64,000 nucleotides of DNA, taken from positions 1,674,001 to 1,738,000 of the forward strand of contig NZ_JAAQRC020000001.1 in assembly GCF_019216885.1 (NCBI RefSeq), given 5' to 3'. The notes below the pieces were generated by a model. That model was not told the DNA's origin. It searched no databases and saw only the letters and a program-made list of their open reading frames with translations. Origin of the DNA: Methylobacterium sp. SyP6R. Lineage in GTDB: Bacteria; Pseudomonadota; Alphaproteobacteria; Rhizobiales; Beijerinckiaceae. Within the stretch, counting starts at the first letter, position 1. Each line of letters starts with the position of its first letter. Below, one piece after another: positions 47,183 through 55,700 of the stretch. Both the position numbers and the translations under genes were made by a program.

Positions 47183-47645
47183 ACGCGGCAAAAATTAAAG
47201 ACTCTAGAGCGGTTCGCGATGGCAACGCGATCGTGAAGCGCTCTAGCTGCGCTCAATCAGGCTCATGCTTGGTGGTGGCCTGAGCGAACTTCACATTGTG
47301 CTCTCGCATCACGACGGCGATGCGAGGGCGACGGTTCGTCATGCCGTCGCGACGCCTCCGCCCGGCTCAAGGCGGCAGGCCCGAAAATCGGGGCGAGTAT
47401 CGCTTTCTAGCCCGCATCGCCGGCGCGCGAGGGCGTGCCGGGTCAGTTGCACGATGGTTCGGACATCTCAGCCTCCCAAAGCACCGTTCGATGGCGTGGA
47501 TGCCGGTCCATCATGGAAAAATCTCCTCCAGATCACAGGTCGAAACACATAACTGAGGCGGATCTGAAAAGCCGGGTGATCGGGTCTCGCTTCAGGTCGA
47601 CCGGTTGACCATGCCGGACGCTGGTGCGATGCCGGGCCCCAATTA
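47183..47645. other. Intergenic region at right edge of the glycan block
   Basis: GC content returns to the chromosomal level after 47200. It contains the dispersed palindrome 47204-47246. On the minus strand a 29-codon frame (47253-47342, MTNRRPRIAVVMREHNVKF) ends by the palindrome and may be a truncated N-terminus. No full gene is seen. Confidence 0.5.
47204..47246. repeat. Dispersed palindromic repeat, second copy
   Basis: Arms CTAGAGCG (47204-47211) and CGCTCTAG (47239-47246) enclose GTTCGCGATGGCAACGCGAT and a few more bases. The inner part matches the reverse complement of 8656-8686 at about 26 of 31 positions. It marks the right border of the low-GC block. Confidence 0.7.
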
Positions 47646-48620
47646 ATGAGCCTGGGAGCCACGCCGCCGATGTCCCTGCCCGACAGCCTCCGCCACGCCC
47701 TCGCCCTGCCGGTGATCGCCTCGCCGATGTTCATCGTCTCCGGGCCGGACCTGGTCATCGCCCAGTGCGTCAACGGCATCGTCGGCTCGTTCCCGGCCCT
47801 CAACGCCCGGCCGAAGGAAGCCCTCGACGAGTGGCTGACCCGGATCACGGGGGCGCTCGCCGAGGCCAAGGCGGCCGATCCCACCCGGATCGTCGCGCCG
47901 TACGCCGTCAACCAGATCGTCCACGCCTCGAACGACCGGCTCGAGCACGACCTGATGGTCTGCGGCAAGCATCGGGTGCCGATCATCATCACGTCGCTGC
48001 GGGCGCCCGACGCGGTGGTCTCGGCGGTGCACGGCTGGGGCGGCCTCGTCTTCCACGACGTCACCACCGTGCGCCACGCCGAGAAGGCGCTGGAGGCTGG
48101 CGTCGACGGCCTGATCCTGGTCTGCGCCGGGGCGGGGGGACATGCCGGCACGCTCTCGCCCTTCGCGCTGGTGGGCGAGGTGCGGCGCTTCTACGACGGG
48201 CCGCTGATCCTGTCGGGCGCGATCACCACCGGCGACGCGATCCTGGCCGCCCAGGCGATGGGGGCGGATCTGGCCTATATGGGCACCCGCTTCATCGCCA
48301 CGCAGGAGGCCAATGCCGCGCCGGCCTACAAGGAGATGATCGTCGGCACTACGGCCGCCGACGTGCTCTATACCCCCTACTTCACCGGCGTGCCGGGCAA
48401 CTACCTCAAGCCGAGCGTGACCGCCGCCGGCCTCGACCCCAACGCGCTGCCGGAGGTCGACAAGACCAAGATGAATTTCGGGTCCGGCACCACCAAGGCC
48501 TGGCGCGACATCTGGGGCGCCGGCCAGGGCGTCGGCACCATCGACGACGCGCCGGCCACCGCATTGGTGATCGACCGGCTGAAGGCGGAATACGCGGCGG
48601 CCCGCGCCCGGCTCGGGTAG
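47646..48620 (+). CDS. Nitronate monooxygenase (2-nitropropane dioxygenase-like)
   Basis: 324 residues of FMN TIM-barrel. Features are LPVIASPMFIVSGPDLVIAQCVNGIVGSFPALNARP at the N-terminus, ADLILVCAGAGGHAGTLSPFALVGEV-like text (DGLILVCAGAGGHAGTLSPF) with the catalytic-type His, SGAITTGDAILAAQAMGADLAYMGTRFIATQEA and a C-terminal SGTTKAWRDIWGAGQGVGTI. It oxidises nitronates or related nitro compounds to carbonyl plus nitrite. An inner ATG at 47670 is an alternative start. The gene starts the GC-rich stretch after the glycan block. Confidence 0.88.
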   Translation: MSLGATPPMSLPDSLRHALALPVIASPMFIVSGPDLVIAQCVNGIVGSFPALNARPKEALDEWLTRITGALAEAKAADPTRIVAPYAVNQIVHASNDRLEHDLMVCGKHRVPIIITSLRAPDAVVSAVHGWGGLVFHDVTTVRHAEKALEAGVDGLILVCAGAGGHAGTLSPFALVGEVRRFYDGPLILSGAITTGDAILAAQAMGADLAYMGTRFIATQEANAAPAYKEMIVGTTAADVLYTPYFTGVPGNYLKPSVTAAGLDPNALPEVDKTKMNFGSGTTKAWRDIWGAGQGVGTIDDAPATALVIDRLKAEYAAARARLG

Positions 48621-48720
48621 CGCGCACCCCTCCCTTGCGCCCGGCGCTTGTCCGCCGGGCACGGGCCTCGCATGCTGGTGCTCACACCCAGCTTGGGTTG
48701 CAGTGCGAGGCTTATCGGCG

Positions 48721-49959
48721 ATGACCACCAACCTCTCCGTGAACGGCTCCCGGCTCTGGGACACCCTGATGGTGTCGGCCGGCATCGGCACCGGGCCCCG
48801 GGGGGGCCTGCGGCGCCTGACCCTGACCGAGCCGGACCGGGTGATGCGCGACCAGCTGAAGTCCTGGGCGGAGGAAGGCGGCTATCCGCTGACCATCGAC
48901 GGGCTCGGCAACATGGTGCTGCGCCGCGAAGGGACCGAGCCCGGCCTGCCGCCGGTGGTGATCGGCAGCCACCTCGACACCCAATGGGCCGGCGGGCGCT
49001 TCGACGGCATCCTGGGCGTGCTGGCGGGCCTGGAGGTCCTGCGTACCCTCGACGATCTCGGGATCGCGACGAAGCGCGCGATCGAGGTCGTGAACTGGAC
49101 CAACGAGGAGGGCGCGCGGTTCTCGCCGCCGATGCTGTGCTCGCTGGCCTGGTCCGGCCAGGCGACGCCGGACTGGGTCGAGAACCGGCGCGACCGCGAC
49201 GGCATCCGCTTCGGCGACGCGCTGGACGGCATCGGCTATCGCGGACCGGACGCGGTCGGCGGCCGCACCATCGACGCCTATTTCGAGCTCCACATCGAGC
49301 AGGGCCCGGCCCTCGACAAGGCCGGCGTGCCGGTCGGCATCGTCACCGGCGGCTATCCGAGCTGCGGCATGCGCATCGCCGTCGAGGGCGCCACCGCCCA
49401 TACCGGCCCGACCCCGATGGGCGAGCGCCACAACGCGCTGGTGGGGGCCGCCATGGTGGCGGTGGCGGTCAACGACATCGGCTGGGCCCATGCCGACACC
49501 GACGCCAAGGCCACCGCCGCCCGGCTCGACCTGGTGCCCAACCTCCCCGGCACCCTGTCGGAATACGCCGAGCTGTTCATCGACATGCGGGCGCCGCAGC
49601 TCGAGACCCTGGAGACCATGAAGGCCGCCTTGCGCGCCGCCCTGCCCGATTGCGCCGCCCGCTCGCTGACGCAGATTTCCATCGCCGAGGAATGGGGGTT
49701 CGGGGTCTTCTCCTTCGATGACGGGCTGATCGGCCTGTTGCGCGAGACCGCGAAAAACCTCGGCGTCCCGACCATGGACCTGCGCTCCCAGGCCGGCCAC
49801 GACGCCTACCACGTCGCCCGGGTCGCTCCGGCCTGCATGATCTTCACCCCCTGCCGGGACGGCATCACCCACAACGAGGCCGAGGACATCGCCCTGGAGC
49901 CGACCCTGCCGGGCGTGAACCTCCTGCTCCACGCCGCCCTGGCGCGGGCCAACCGGTAA
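48721..49959 (+). CDS. M20C Zn-dependent hydrolase (allantoate/N-carbamoyl amino acid amidohydrolase type)
   Basis: 412 residues from ATG 48721. Metal and family motifs are VVIGSHLDTQWAGGRFDGILGVLAGLEVL, VVNWTNEEGARFSPPMLCSLAWSG, YFELHIEQGPALD, AHTGPTPMGERHNAL, SQAGHDAYHVARV and FTPCRDGITHNEAE. It probably hydrolyses an N-carbamoyl amino acid or ureido compound. It is a divergent paralogue of the 17828-19057 enzyme. It lies 100 bp after the nitronate monooxygenase gene on the same strand; whether they share a transcript is uncertain. Confidence 0.88.
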   Translation: MTTNLSVNGSRLWDTLMVSAGIGTGPRGGLRRLTLTEPDRVMRDQLKSWAEEGGYPLTIDGLGNMVLRREGTEPGLPPVVIGSHLDTQWAGGRFDGILGVLAGLEVLRTLDDLGIATKRAIEVVNWTNEEGARFSPPMLCSLAWSGQATPDWVENRRDRDGIRFGDALDGIGYRGPDAVGGRTIDAYFELHIEQGPALDKAGVPVGIVTGGYPSCGMRIAVEGATAHTGPTPMGERHNALVGAAMVAVAVNDIGWAHADTDAKATAARLDLVPNLPGTLSEYAELFIDMRAPQLETLETMKAALRAALPDCAARSLTQISIAEEWGFGVFSFDDGLIGLLRETAKNLGVPTMDLRSQAGHDAYHVARVAPACMIFTPCRDGITHNEAEDIALEPTLPGVNLLLHAALARANR

Positions 49960-50022
49960 GAGCACGAGCGGGCGGTCGCGCGGCCGCCCGAATCCGCTTG
50001 CGCGACTTTGTGGATCGGCATA

Positions 50023-50037
50023 CTTTGCATTGGAAAG
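50023..50037. promoter_or_regulatory. CTTTGCA-type operator before the membrane protein/regulator pair
   Basis: CTTTGCA-T-TGGAAAG, 6 of 7 arm positions symmetrical, lies 18 bp before ATG 50055. The near-identical perfect palindrome at 51089-51103 precedes the UppS-like gene. It is probably bound by the winged-helix protein of this locus. Confidence 0.62.
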
Positions 50038-50054
50038 TTGATGCGAGTTCCCCG

Positions 50055-50696
50055 ATGCGCGACCTCGACCGGACGGACCTCGGCAAGGCCGACCTCGAGA
50101 AGGTGCTGGCCGATATCGTGGCGATCAGGAGCCAGGTCGCTGCCGGCACCGCCTTCCAGGGCTACGGCCCCTCCGCACTCGCCCTCACGGGCGGCCTGGC
50201 GCTCGCCACCGCAGGCCTCCAGGCGATATTCCTCGACGATCCCACCGGCCGCCCCTTCACCTTCCTCGCCGGCTGGATCGCCACCGCGTTCGTCTCGGTC
50301 GGGGTGATCGGGGCCGAGATGCTGGCGCGCAGCCGCCGGCATCATTCGGGTCTCGCCGACGCGATGATCCTCAATGCCGTCGAGGCGTTCCTGCCGGCCG
50401 GCGCCGCCGGGGCGCTGCTGCTCCTGGTCCTGGCGCGCCTCGCCCCGGACTCGCTGTGGCTGCTGCCGGGCCTGTGGCAGATGCTGGTCGGGCTCGGGCT
50501 GTTCTCGTCCCTGCGGGCCCTGCCGCGGCCGGTCGCCCTGGCGGCGGGCTGGTACCTCGTCGCGGGCCTCGGCGCGATCGCGGCCGCTTCCGAGGGGCAT
50601 GCCCTCTCGCCCTGGATCATGGGGCTGCCCTTCGCTCTCGGCCAGGGGCTGCTGGCCCTCATCCTCCATCGTGCCCCGGGAGGCGACCATGCCTGA
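50055..50696 (+). CDS. Membrane protein with six helices, co-encoded with a winged-helix regulator
   Basis: 213 residues from ATG 50055. A short polar N-terminus (LDRTDLGKADLEKVLADIVAIRSQVAAGTAFQGYGP) precedes about six helices, including ALALTGGLALATAGLQAIFL, FTFLAGWIATAFVSVGVIGAEML, AFLPAGAAGALLLLVLARL and PWIMGLPFALGQGLLALIL. I recognise no named family. It overlaps the regulator start by 8 bp, so the two are made together. A location next to an undecaprenyl-diphosphate-synthase-like gene hints at an envelope role or at sensing membrane state. An in-frame TTG at 49998 is less likely as start. Confidence 0.78.
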   Translation: MRDLDRTDLGKADLEKVLADIVAIRSQVAAGTAFQGYGPSALALTGGLALATAGLQAIFLDDPTGRPFTFLAGWIATAFVSVGVIGAEMLARSRRHHSGLADAMILNAVEAFLPAGAAGALLLLVLARLAPDSLWLLPGLWQMLVGLGLFSSLRALPRPVALAAGWYLVAGLGAIAAASEGHALSPWIMGLPFALGQGLLALILHRAPGGDHA

Positions 50697-51060
50697 GCCG
50701 GCGCCTTTCGCCTATGACGGGCTCGACCGGGTGCTGCACGAGCGGGCACGGCTCAGCCTGCTCACCTCCCTCGCCTCGCACCGAAAGCCCCTGGCCTTCG
50801 GCGACCTCAAGCAGCTCTGCGGCCTGACCGACGGCAATCTCAGCCGCCATCTCGGGGTGCTGGAGGAGGCCGGCCTCGTCGAGATCCACAAGGGCTACGA
50901 GGGACGGCGCCCGCTCACCACCTGCCGCCTCACCCCGGCCGGGCGGGAGCGCTTCGTCGCCTATCTCGCCGTACTGGAACGCGTGGTCCGCGACGCCGCC
51001 GAGGCCGCCCGCCACGGCGAGGGCAAAGGCGAGGGCGAGCCCGCGCCCCGCCTCGCCTGA
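50689..51060 (+). CDS. Winged-helix transcriptional regulator (MarR/HTH_34-like)
   Basis: 123 residues. RARLSLLTSLASHRKPLAFGDLKQLCGLTDGNLSRHLGVLEEAGLVEIHKGYEGRRPLTTCRLTPAGRERFVAYLAVL is a near-consensus winged helix in which the recognition helix is LTDGNLSRHL. The C-terminus is short and charged. GGAGG 7 bp before ATG 50689 is a good ribosome site. It most likely represses its own operon and the next gene through the two CTTTGCA/TGCAAAG sites that flank the unit. Confidence 0.86.
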   Translation: MPEPAPFAYDGLDRVLHERARLSLLTSLASHRKPLAFGDLKQLCGLTDGNLSRHLGVLEEAGLVEIHKGYEGRRPLTTCRLTPAGRERFVAYLAVLERVVRDAAEAARHGEGKGEGEPAPRLA

Positions 51061-51088
51061 ACCGTTTCCCCCCTTTTTTACCCGGAGA

Positions 51089-51103
51089 CTTTGCAATGCA
51101 AAG
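51089..51103. promoter_or_regulatory. Perfect CTTTGCA/TGCAAAG palindrome spanning the uppS-like start codon
   Basis: CTTTGCA-A-TGCAAAG is a perfect 7-bp-arm palindrome; its central ATG (51096) is the start codon of the UppS-like gene. The site therefore sits between the GGAG ribosome site (51084-51087) and the first codons. Bound regulator could block transcription elongation or initiation from the promoter just upstream. Confidence 0.72.
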
Positions 51104-51794
51104 CACTTCTTCACAGAACACCGAGATTCACGTCGGCCTGATCATGGACGGCAACGGCCGCTGGGCGGAACGCCGCGGCCTGCCCCGCGGCGTCGGGCAC
51201 GAGGCCGGGGTCGCGACGGTGCGGCGGGTGGCGCGGGCGGCGCCCGGTGAGGGCATCGGCACGCTGACGCTCTACGCCTTCTCCACCGACAACTGGCGCC
51301 GCCCGGCGGCGGAGGTGACCGGGCTGATGGCCCTGCTGCGCCTCTACCTGACCCGCGAGGTCGAGCTCTTACGCCGCGACGGCATCCGTCTCACGGTGAT
51401 CGGCCGGCGCGACCGCCTGCCCGACGGCCTGGCCGACGCCATCGCCGCCGCCGAGGCGGCGACCCGCGCCGGGACCCGCCTGCACCTGCGCATCGCCCTC
51501 GACTACTCGGCCCGCGACGCGATCCTCTCCGCCGCCCGGCTCGCCGCCCCCGACGCCACCCGCGAGGACTTCGCCCGCCTCGTCACCGGCGACGGCGCCC
51601 CGGAGGTCGACCTCGTGATCCGCACCAGCGGCGAGCAGCGCCTCTCCGACTTCCTGCTCTGGGAGAGCGCCTATGCCGAGCTGCACTTCACGCCCTGCGC
51701 CTGGCCGGATTTCGGCGAGGCGGAACTGGCCGCGGCGATGGCGGCGTTTCGCGGGCGGCAGCGCCGGTTCGGCGGGGTGCCGGCGGCGGCGTGA
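51096..51794 (+). CDS. Isoprenyl transferase, UppS-like (undecaprenyl diphosphate synthase family)
   Basis: 232 residues. The catalytic MDGNGRWAERRGLPRGVGHEAG has Asp18, and the family blocks LTLYAFSTDNWRRPAAEV and LVIRTSGEQRLSDFLLWESAYAELHF bind the isoprenyl substrates and Mg2+. Such cis-prenyltransferases make undecaprenyl diphosphate, the lipid carrier for peptidoglycan and O-antigen. This copy is not in the usual frr-uppS-cdsA-dxr cluster, so it is probably a second, regulated paralogue. Its start codon lies inside an operator-like palindrome shared with the adjacent regulator operon. Confidence 0.9.
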   Translation: MQSTSSQNTEIHVGLIMDGNGRWAERRGLPRGVGHEAGVATVRRVARAAPGEGIGTLTLYAFSTDNWRRPAAEVTGLMALLRLYLTREVELLRRDGIRLTVIGRRDRLPDGLADAIAAAEAATRAGTRLHLRIALDYSARDAILSAARLAAPDATREDFARLVTGDGAPEVDLVIRTSGEQRLSDFLLWESAYAELHFTPCAWPDFGEAELAAAMAAFRGRQRRFGGVPAAA

Positions 51795-51806
51795 GGGGTG
51801 GAGCGG

Positions 51807-51828
51807 GCGCGGAACGGCTGTTCCGCGC
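51807..51828 (+). terminator. Hairpin after the uppS-like gene
   Basis: Perfect 9-bp arms GCGCGGAAC (51807-51815) and GTTCCGCGC (51820-51828) have a GGCT loop, 12 bp after the stop. No T-tract follows, so termination strength is doubtful. Confidence 0.4.
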
Positions 51829-51912
51829 TCGCTGCGGGCGGTTCGCGAAAGGAAGGCTTATAGAACCAGCACGACCATCAGTGTGTGATGCCGCGGCGAC
51901 GGGCATAGATAA

Positions 51913-53244
51913 TTATCTGATGTGAGCAATCTGCGTGAGGATACCAGGCAATTCCTGGTATTCATCTATCCAGATTACATTTAATCCCAACGCATTTGCA
52001 TCTTGCTCTTCTAGCAATTTTGAGATATCATCCAGTGCACCTCCGTTGAATGAGGTCGGCTTTCGCTTGATGATGTAATGTCCAAGAGTTTTTTCAGGAT
52101 TTTTTCTCCACACCACATCTAGCAGGCGCCTCATATTGGGATCTGTTAAGCTTATACCGATTAGTAAGCATGTATTTTGCGTCAATTTTGTAAGTTGTAT
52201 CAAATTTGACCAGCTAAAAGGATCAATGAACTGCGTATGATATGCATCTTCGCTAAATACGAGTGTGGATTTTTCTGGGAGTTCGCCCTGTCTAGGTAGA
52301 TATCCATGGACGTGATAGATAGGTATTTCATGGCCTTTGTGCTTGATTGACTCGGAATAAATTGCTCTATTGCTAATTTGATTGGAGTCAAAATTTTCTT
52401 CTATAATAGAATCAAAATTAAATGTTATAATAGACTCAAGTGATCTGGTGTGTCGCTGCGGACGAGCCAGCTGTATGATACTTTCGATTAAAGGGGATTT
52501 TAATAGGGGCGCTTCGTACAGGGCTTCTCTGACCTTGATTGGGAACTCATCGCCCAAATTGTTCTTAAGAAATTTTCCTAATATAAGAGATGATGCTCCA
52601 TGGCGTTTCTGAAACTCCGCGGCCTCCAACTCCCCAAGTTTTTGAGGGTGGCTCCTTGAAAGTTTGTCCATCATCAATTCAAGAAGTCTTACTAAGAGAT
52701 TGCCCCATGCTGGGATTCCAGCCTCAACGGAAACGCCGGCTCCGCACATGAGGGTTAAATTCCCCTGCCGAAGTGCGTCGCGCAATTTGGCTATTTGATC
52801 TGCTCTAGTTTCGGTTGATGTCGCTGTTGTAGCAGGGCGGGTGAATGACTCCAAAATAGGGCTACGAAGCGTCTCACTAAGCTTTTCGAGTCCTGCTTGG
52901 AAATTAAGTGACAGATCGAGATAATATCTATCTGCGAGATAACTTGGTACTTCTGATTCGTCTATTTTTATAGGTATGATGCGCTTATCTCGGCTGGAGA
53001 TCTGATTGAGGGCAAGCATGGAAAATTCACGCTGGACCCATTTTGAACGGAACGAATTCTCACTAACCACAACAATAAGAACATCAGATTGAGCAAGTCC
53101 CTCTACAAATTTTTCTTCTATAACATCTCCAGGCGCCAAGCTTTGGCTGTCGATCCAAATATCATGCCCATCCTGTGTTAATCGAGAAGTGATGCGCTCG
53201 ACCGCGTCACGATCTTTGTGGCTGTAGCTGATATAAATTTTCAC
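51913..53244 (-). CDS. TIR-SIR2 fusion protein, probable NAD-depleting anti-phage defence effector
   Basis: 443 residues from GTG 53244, chosen because the GGGGA 7 bp upstream is a fair ribosome site and KIYISYSHKD is a common TIR start; TTG 53271 would add 9. Residues about 1-125 are a TIR domain: KIYISYSHKDRDA, DIWIDSQSL, SDVLIVVVSENSFRSKWVQREFSML with the likely catalytic Glu73. Residues about 155-440 are a SIR2 domain: LTLMCGAGVSVEAGIPAW, SLESIITFNFDSIIEENF, YHVHGYL with likely catalytic His313, and LLIGISLTDPNMRRLL. Both folds can consume NAD+. Codons are AT-rich and flanking DNA is AT-rich and gene-poor, so it was probably acquired recently. It has no partner gene, unlike Thoeris, so it may act alone. 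Confidence 0.85.
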   Translation of the reverse strand: MKIYISYSHKDRDAVERITSRLTQDGHDIWIDSQSLAPGDVIEEKFVEGLAQSDVLIVVVSENSFRSKWVQREFSMLALNQISSRDKRIIPIKIDESEVPSYLADRYYLDLSLNFQAGLEKLSETLRSPILESFTRPATTATSTETRADQIAKLRDALRQGNLTLMCGAGVSVEAGIPAWGNLLVRLLELMMDKLSRSHPQKLGELEAAEFQKRHGASSLILGKFLKNNLGDEFPIKVREALYEAPLLKSPLIESIIQLARPQRHTRSLESIITFNFDSIIEENFDSNQISNRAIYSESIKHKGHEIPIYHVHGYLPRQGELPEKSTLVFSEDAYHTQFIDPFSWSNLIQLTKLTQNTCLLIGISLTDPNMRRLLDVVWRKNPEKTLGHYIIKRKPTSFNGGALDDISKLLEEQDANALGLNVIWIDEYQELPGILTQIAHIR

Positions 53245-53963
53245 TTCAGGTCCCCGATTCTGTATATACAAAAGATATAGCTGTTATTCGCTTATCTTGA
53301 TATCATATCGATCGAATTGATGTTAAGATGATATTATAGTGATTTTTGATAAAATAATATTAATTCTCAAGCGCATGCCTTCGCATGAATCGTCGGTTGA
53401 TAGTGGGTTGTGCATTTTTTCTCGGTCATCCAGCAAAATAGGCATGGATCGCCCCCATCTGACTGGAAATTTAGTCCATAACGAGCAATGAGTCACGCGC
53501 ATACGTACGTGGTAGTTATGTCGGGCTGCCAAACTGCCATATCCTGCATCGTCCAGCATTGCAGTCGTGTACCTTGTTCCAAGCGAGCCTTTTGGGCTGC
53601 GGTTTAATGATGTGTTTCCAAATTAGCTATGTAATGACTAAGGCAAACTCGATGGATCGTTGTGCTGGCCGCATCGCCACTTGCAAACTCTCCTGAGCCG
53701 ACCAGGGTACAGGCGAGCGTGGCGATGAGCGCCGTTGTTGGCTCGCACCGGTTGCTACCCTACCAGCTAGGCCAGTCCAATGAGGCCTACTCTCATGGAA
53801 CGGTCCAAGGCCTAGCCGCCTCCGTTCCAAGAGAGTGAAATTCCGGAGTAGAACGCACCAGCGGTCAGCGTCAGCGATTCACTCGGACCGATCGTGTCCC
53901 GGTAAATCTGCCCTCGCGCCGCGGAAGCCCAAGGCTCCCGCGACACCCCCACCTCGCTCCCTC
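53245..53963. other. AT-rich flank of the TIR-SIR2 gene grading into GC-rich DNA
   Basis: The first 380 bp are AT-rich. They contain a TATATC/TATACA stretch at about 53255-53285 on the minus strand that could be the promoter -10 of the TIR-SIR2 gene. A 78-codon minus frame (53323-53559) shows no domain. From about 53640 the composition rises. No transposase, integrase or tRNA edge is visible, so the insertion mechanism is not shown. Confidence 0.5.
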
Positions 53964-55700
53964 TCAATACCCCAACGCACTCCCGGTATTCCGCCGCGGA
54001 TCGTTCGCCCCGTAATACCGGAACGCCCCCACCGGCTGGCCGCCCAAAGTCGGCGCCCCGATCAGGATCGCCGCCAGGTGGTTCGCCGGCTGGGCCGGGC
54101 CGAACTTGTGCCCCATGCCTTCGAGAATCTTGCGGGTGTCCGGCGACAGGGCGAAGCGCTCGACATTGGTCACGTCGGGCATCCACTGGTTGTGGAGGCG
54201 TGGGGCATCCACGGCTTCCTGCACGTTCATCCCGTAATCGATCACGTTGAGGATGCTGTGCAGCACCACCGTGATGATCCGGCTGCCGCCCGGCGTCCCG
54301 GTCACGAAGACCGGCTTGCCGTCCTTGGTGACGATGGTCGGGCTCATCGAGCTCAACGGCGTCTTGCCGGGCGCGACGGCGTTGGCCTCGCCCTGGAGCA
54401 GGCCGTAGATGTTCGGCACGCCGACCTTGGCGGTGAAGTCGTCCATCTCGTTGTTGAGGAGGACGCCGGTCCCCGGCGCGGTGATCCGCACGCCGAACCA
54501 GTCGTTGAGGGTGTAGGTCACCGAGACCGCGTTGCCCTGTGAATCGACGATCGAGTAATGCGTGGTGTTGCTGCCCTCGTGCGGGGCTGAGCCGGGCTTC
54601 AGCTCGGCCGAGACCCCGGCCTTCTGCGGGTCGATCGCGGCGCGGATCTTGCCCGCATAGGCCTTGTCGGTCAGCCGGTCGACCGGGTTCTTCACGAAAT
54701 CGGGGTCGCCGAGATAGCTGTTGCGGTCGAGATAGGCGTGGCGCATCGCCTCGATCTCGTAATGGACCGCCTGCGCCGAGCCCCAGCCGAGCTTCGCCAG
54801 GTCGTAGCCTTCGAGGATGTTCAGCATCTCGCAGATCACCACCCCGCCGGAACTGGGCGGCGGGGCCGAGATCACCCGGTAGCCGCGATAGTCGCACTCG
54901 ATCGGCGGCAATTCGCGGGTGGCGTAGCGGTCGAGGTCGGCCTGGACGATGAGCCCGCCTTGCGCCCGGCTCGCCCCGGTCAGCGCCTCGGCGACCGCGC
55001 CCTTGTAGAACCCCTCCTTGCCTTGCTCGCCGATCGCCCGCAGCGTCCCGGCGAGGTCTTTCTGAACCAGCGTGTCGCCCACCCGGTAGGGCTGCCCCTG
55101 GTTCAGGAAGATTTTTGCGGATGCCGGATCCTTGCCGAGATCCTCGGTGGCGGTTCCCAGCATGTCGACGTCGCCCTGGTCGAGGGCGAAGCCCTCGTCC
55201 GCGAGCCGGATCGCCGGCGCGATCAGGTCGGCGCGGGGCTTCGTGCCGTATTTCGCCCGCGCCTCCTCGAGGCCGGACACGGTGCCGGGCACGCCGACGG
55301 CGAGGAAGCTCTTGGTGCTCGCGCCCTTGATCACGTTCCCGTTCGTGTCGAGGAACATGTCGCGGGTGGCGGCGAGCGGCGCCTTCTCGCGGAAATCCAG
55401 GAAGGTGCGGCTGCCGTCGGCGCGCTGGATCGTCATGAAGCCGCCGCCGCCGAGATTGCCGGCGGCCGGATAGACCACCGCCAGCGCGTAGCCGACCGCG
55501 ACCGCCGCATCGATGGCGTTGCCGCCCTGCTTGAGCACATCGACGCCGACCCGCGTCGCGAGATGCTGGGCGGTGACGACCATGCCGTGCTCGGCGGCGA
55601 CCGGCGCCCGCGAGGCGGCGTGAGCGGCCTCCCGCGGGACCGCCACGACGAGGAGCGCGGAGAGAAGACCGATGCCGAATGCGGCGATCCTGGTGCCCAT
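53964..55700 (-). CDS. ggt: Gamma-glutamyltranspeptidase, periplasmic
   Basis: 578 residues from ATG 55700. A signal peptide (RIAAFGIGLLSALLVVAVPREAAHAA) precedes the large-subunit motifs (HGMVVTAQHLATRVGVDVLKQGGNAIDAAVAVGYALAVVYP). The small subunit would start by self-cleavage at Thr379 in SNTTHYSIVD, followed by TYTLNDWFG and PGGSRIITVVLHSILNV. It hydrolyses or transfers the gamma-glutamyl group of glutathione and related peptides in the periplasm. An in-frame upstream Met at 55793 adds an Arg-rich lead, so 55700 is preferred. Confidence 0.94.
   Translation of the reverse strand: MGTRIAAFGIGLLSALLVVAVPREAAHAASRAPVAAEHGMVVTAQHLATRVGVDVLKQGGNAIDAAVAVGYALAVVYPAAGNLGGGGFMTIQRADGSRTFLDFREKAPLAATRDMFLDTNGNVIKGASTKSFLAVGVPGTVSGLEEARAKYGTKPRADLIAPAIRLADEGFALDQGDVDMLGTATEDLGKDPASAKIFLNQGQPYRVGDTLVQKDLAGTLRAIGEQGKEGFYKGAVAEALTGASRAQGGLIVQADLDRYATRELPPIECDYRGYRVISAPPPSSGGVVICEMLNILEGYDLAKLGWGSAQAVHYEIEAMRHAYLDRNSYLGDPDFVKNPVDRLTDKAYAGKIRAAIDPQKAGVSAELKPGSAPHEGSNTTHYSIVDSQGNAVSVTYTLNDWFGVRITAPGTGVLLNNEMDDFTAKVGVPNIYGLLQGEANAVAPGKTPLSSMSPTIVTKDGKPVFVTGTPGGSRIITVVLHSILNVIDYGMNVQEAVDAPRLHNQWMPDVTNVERFALSPDTRKILEGMGHKFGPAQPANHLAAILIGAPTLGGQPVGAFRYYGANDPRRNTGSALGY

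Noticed and set aside
53323..53559. 78-codon frame upstream of the TIR-SIR2 gene
   Set aside because: Considered as a partner protein, but no ribosome site, no domain and a composition unlike coding sequence.
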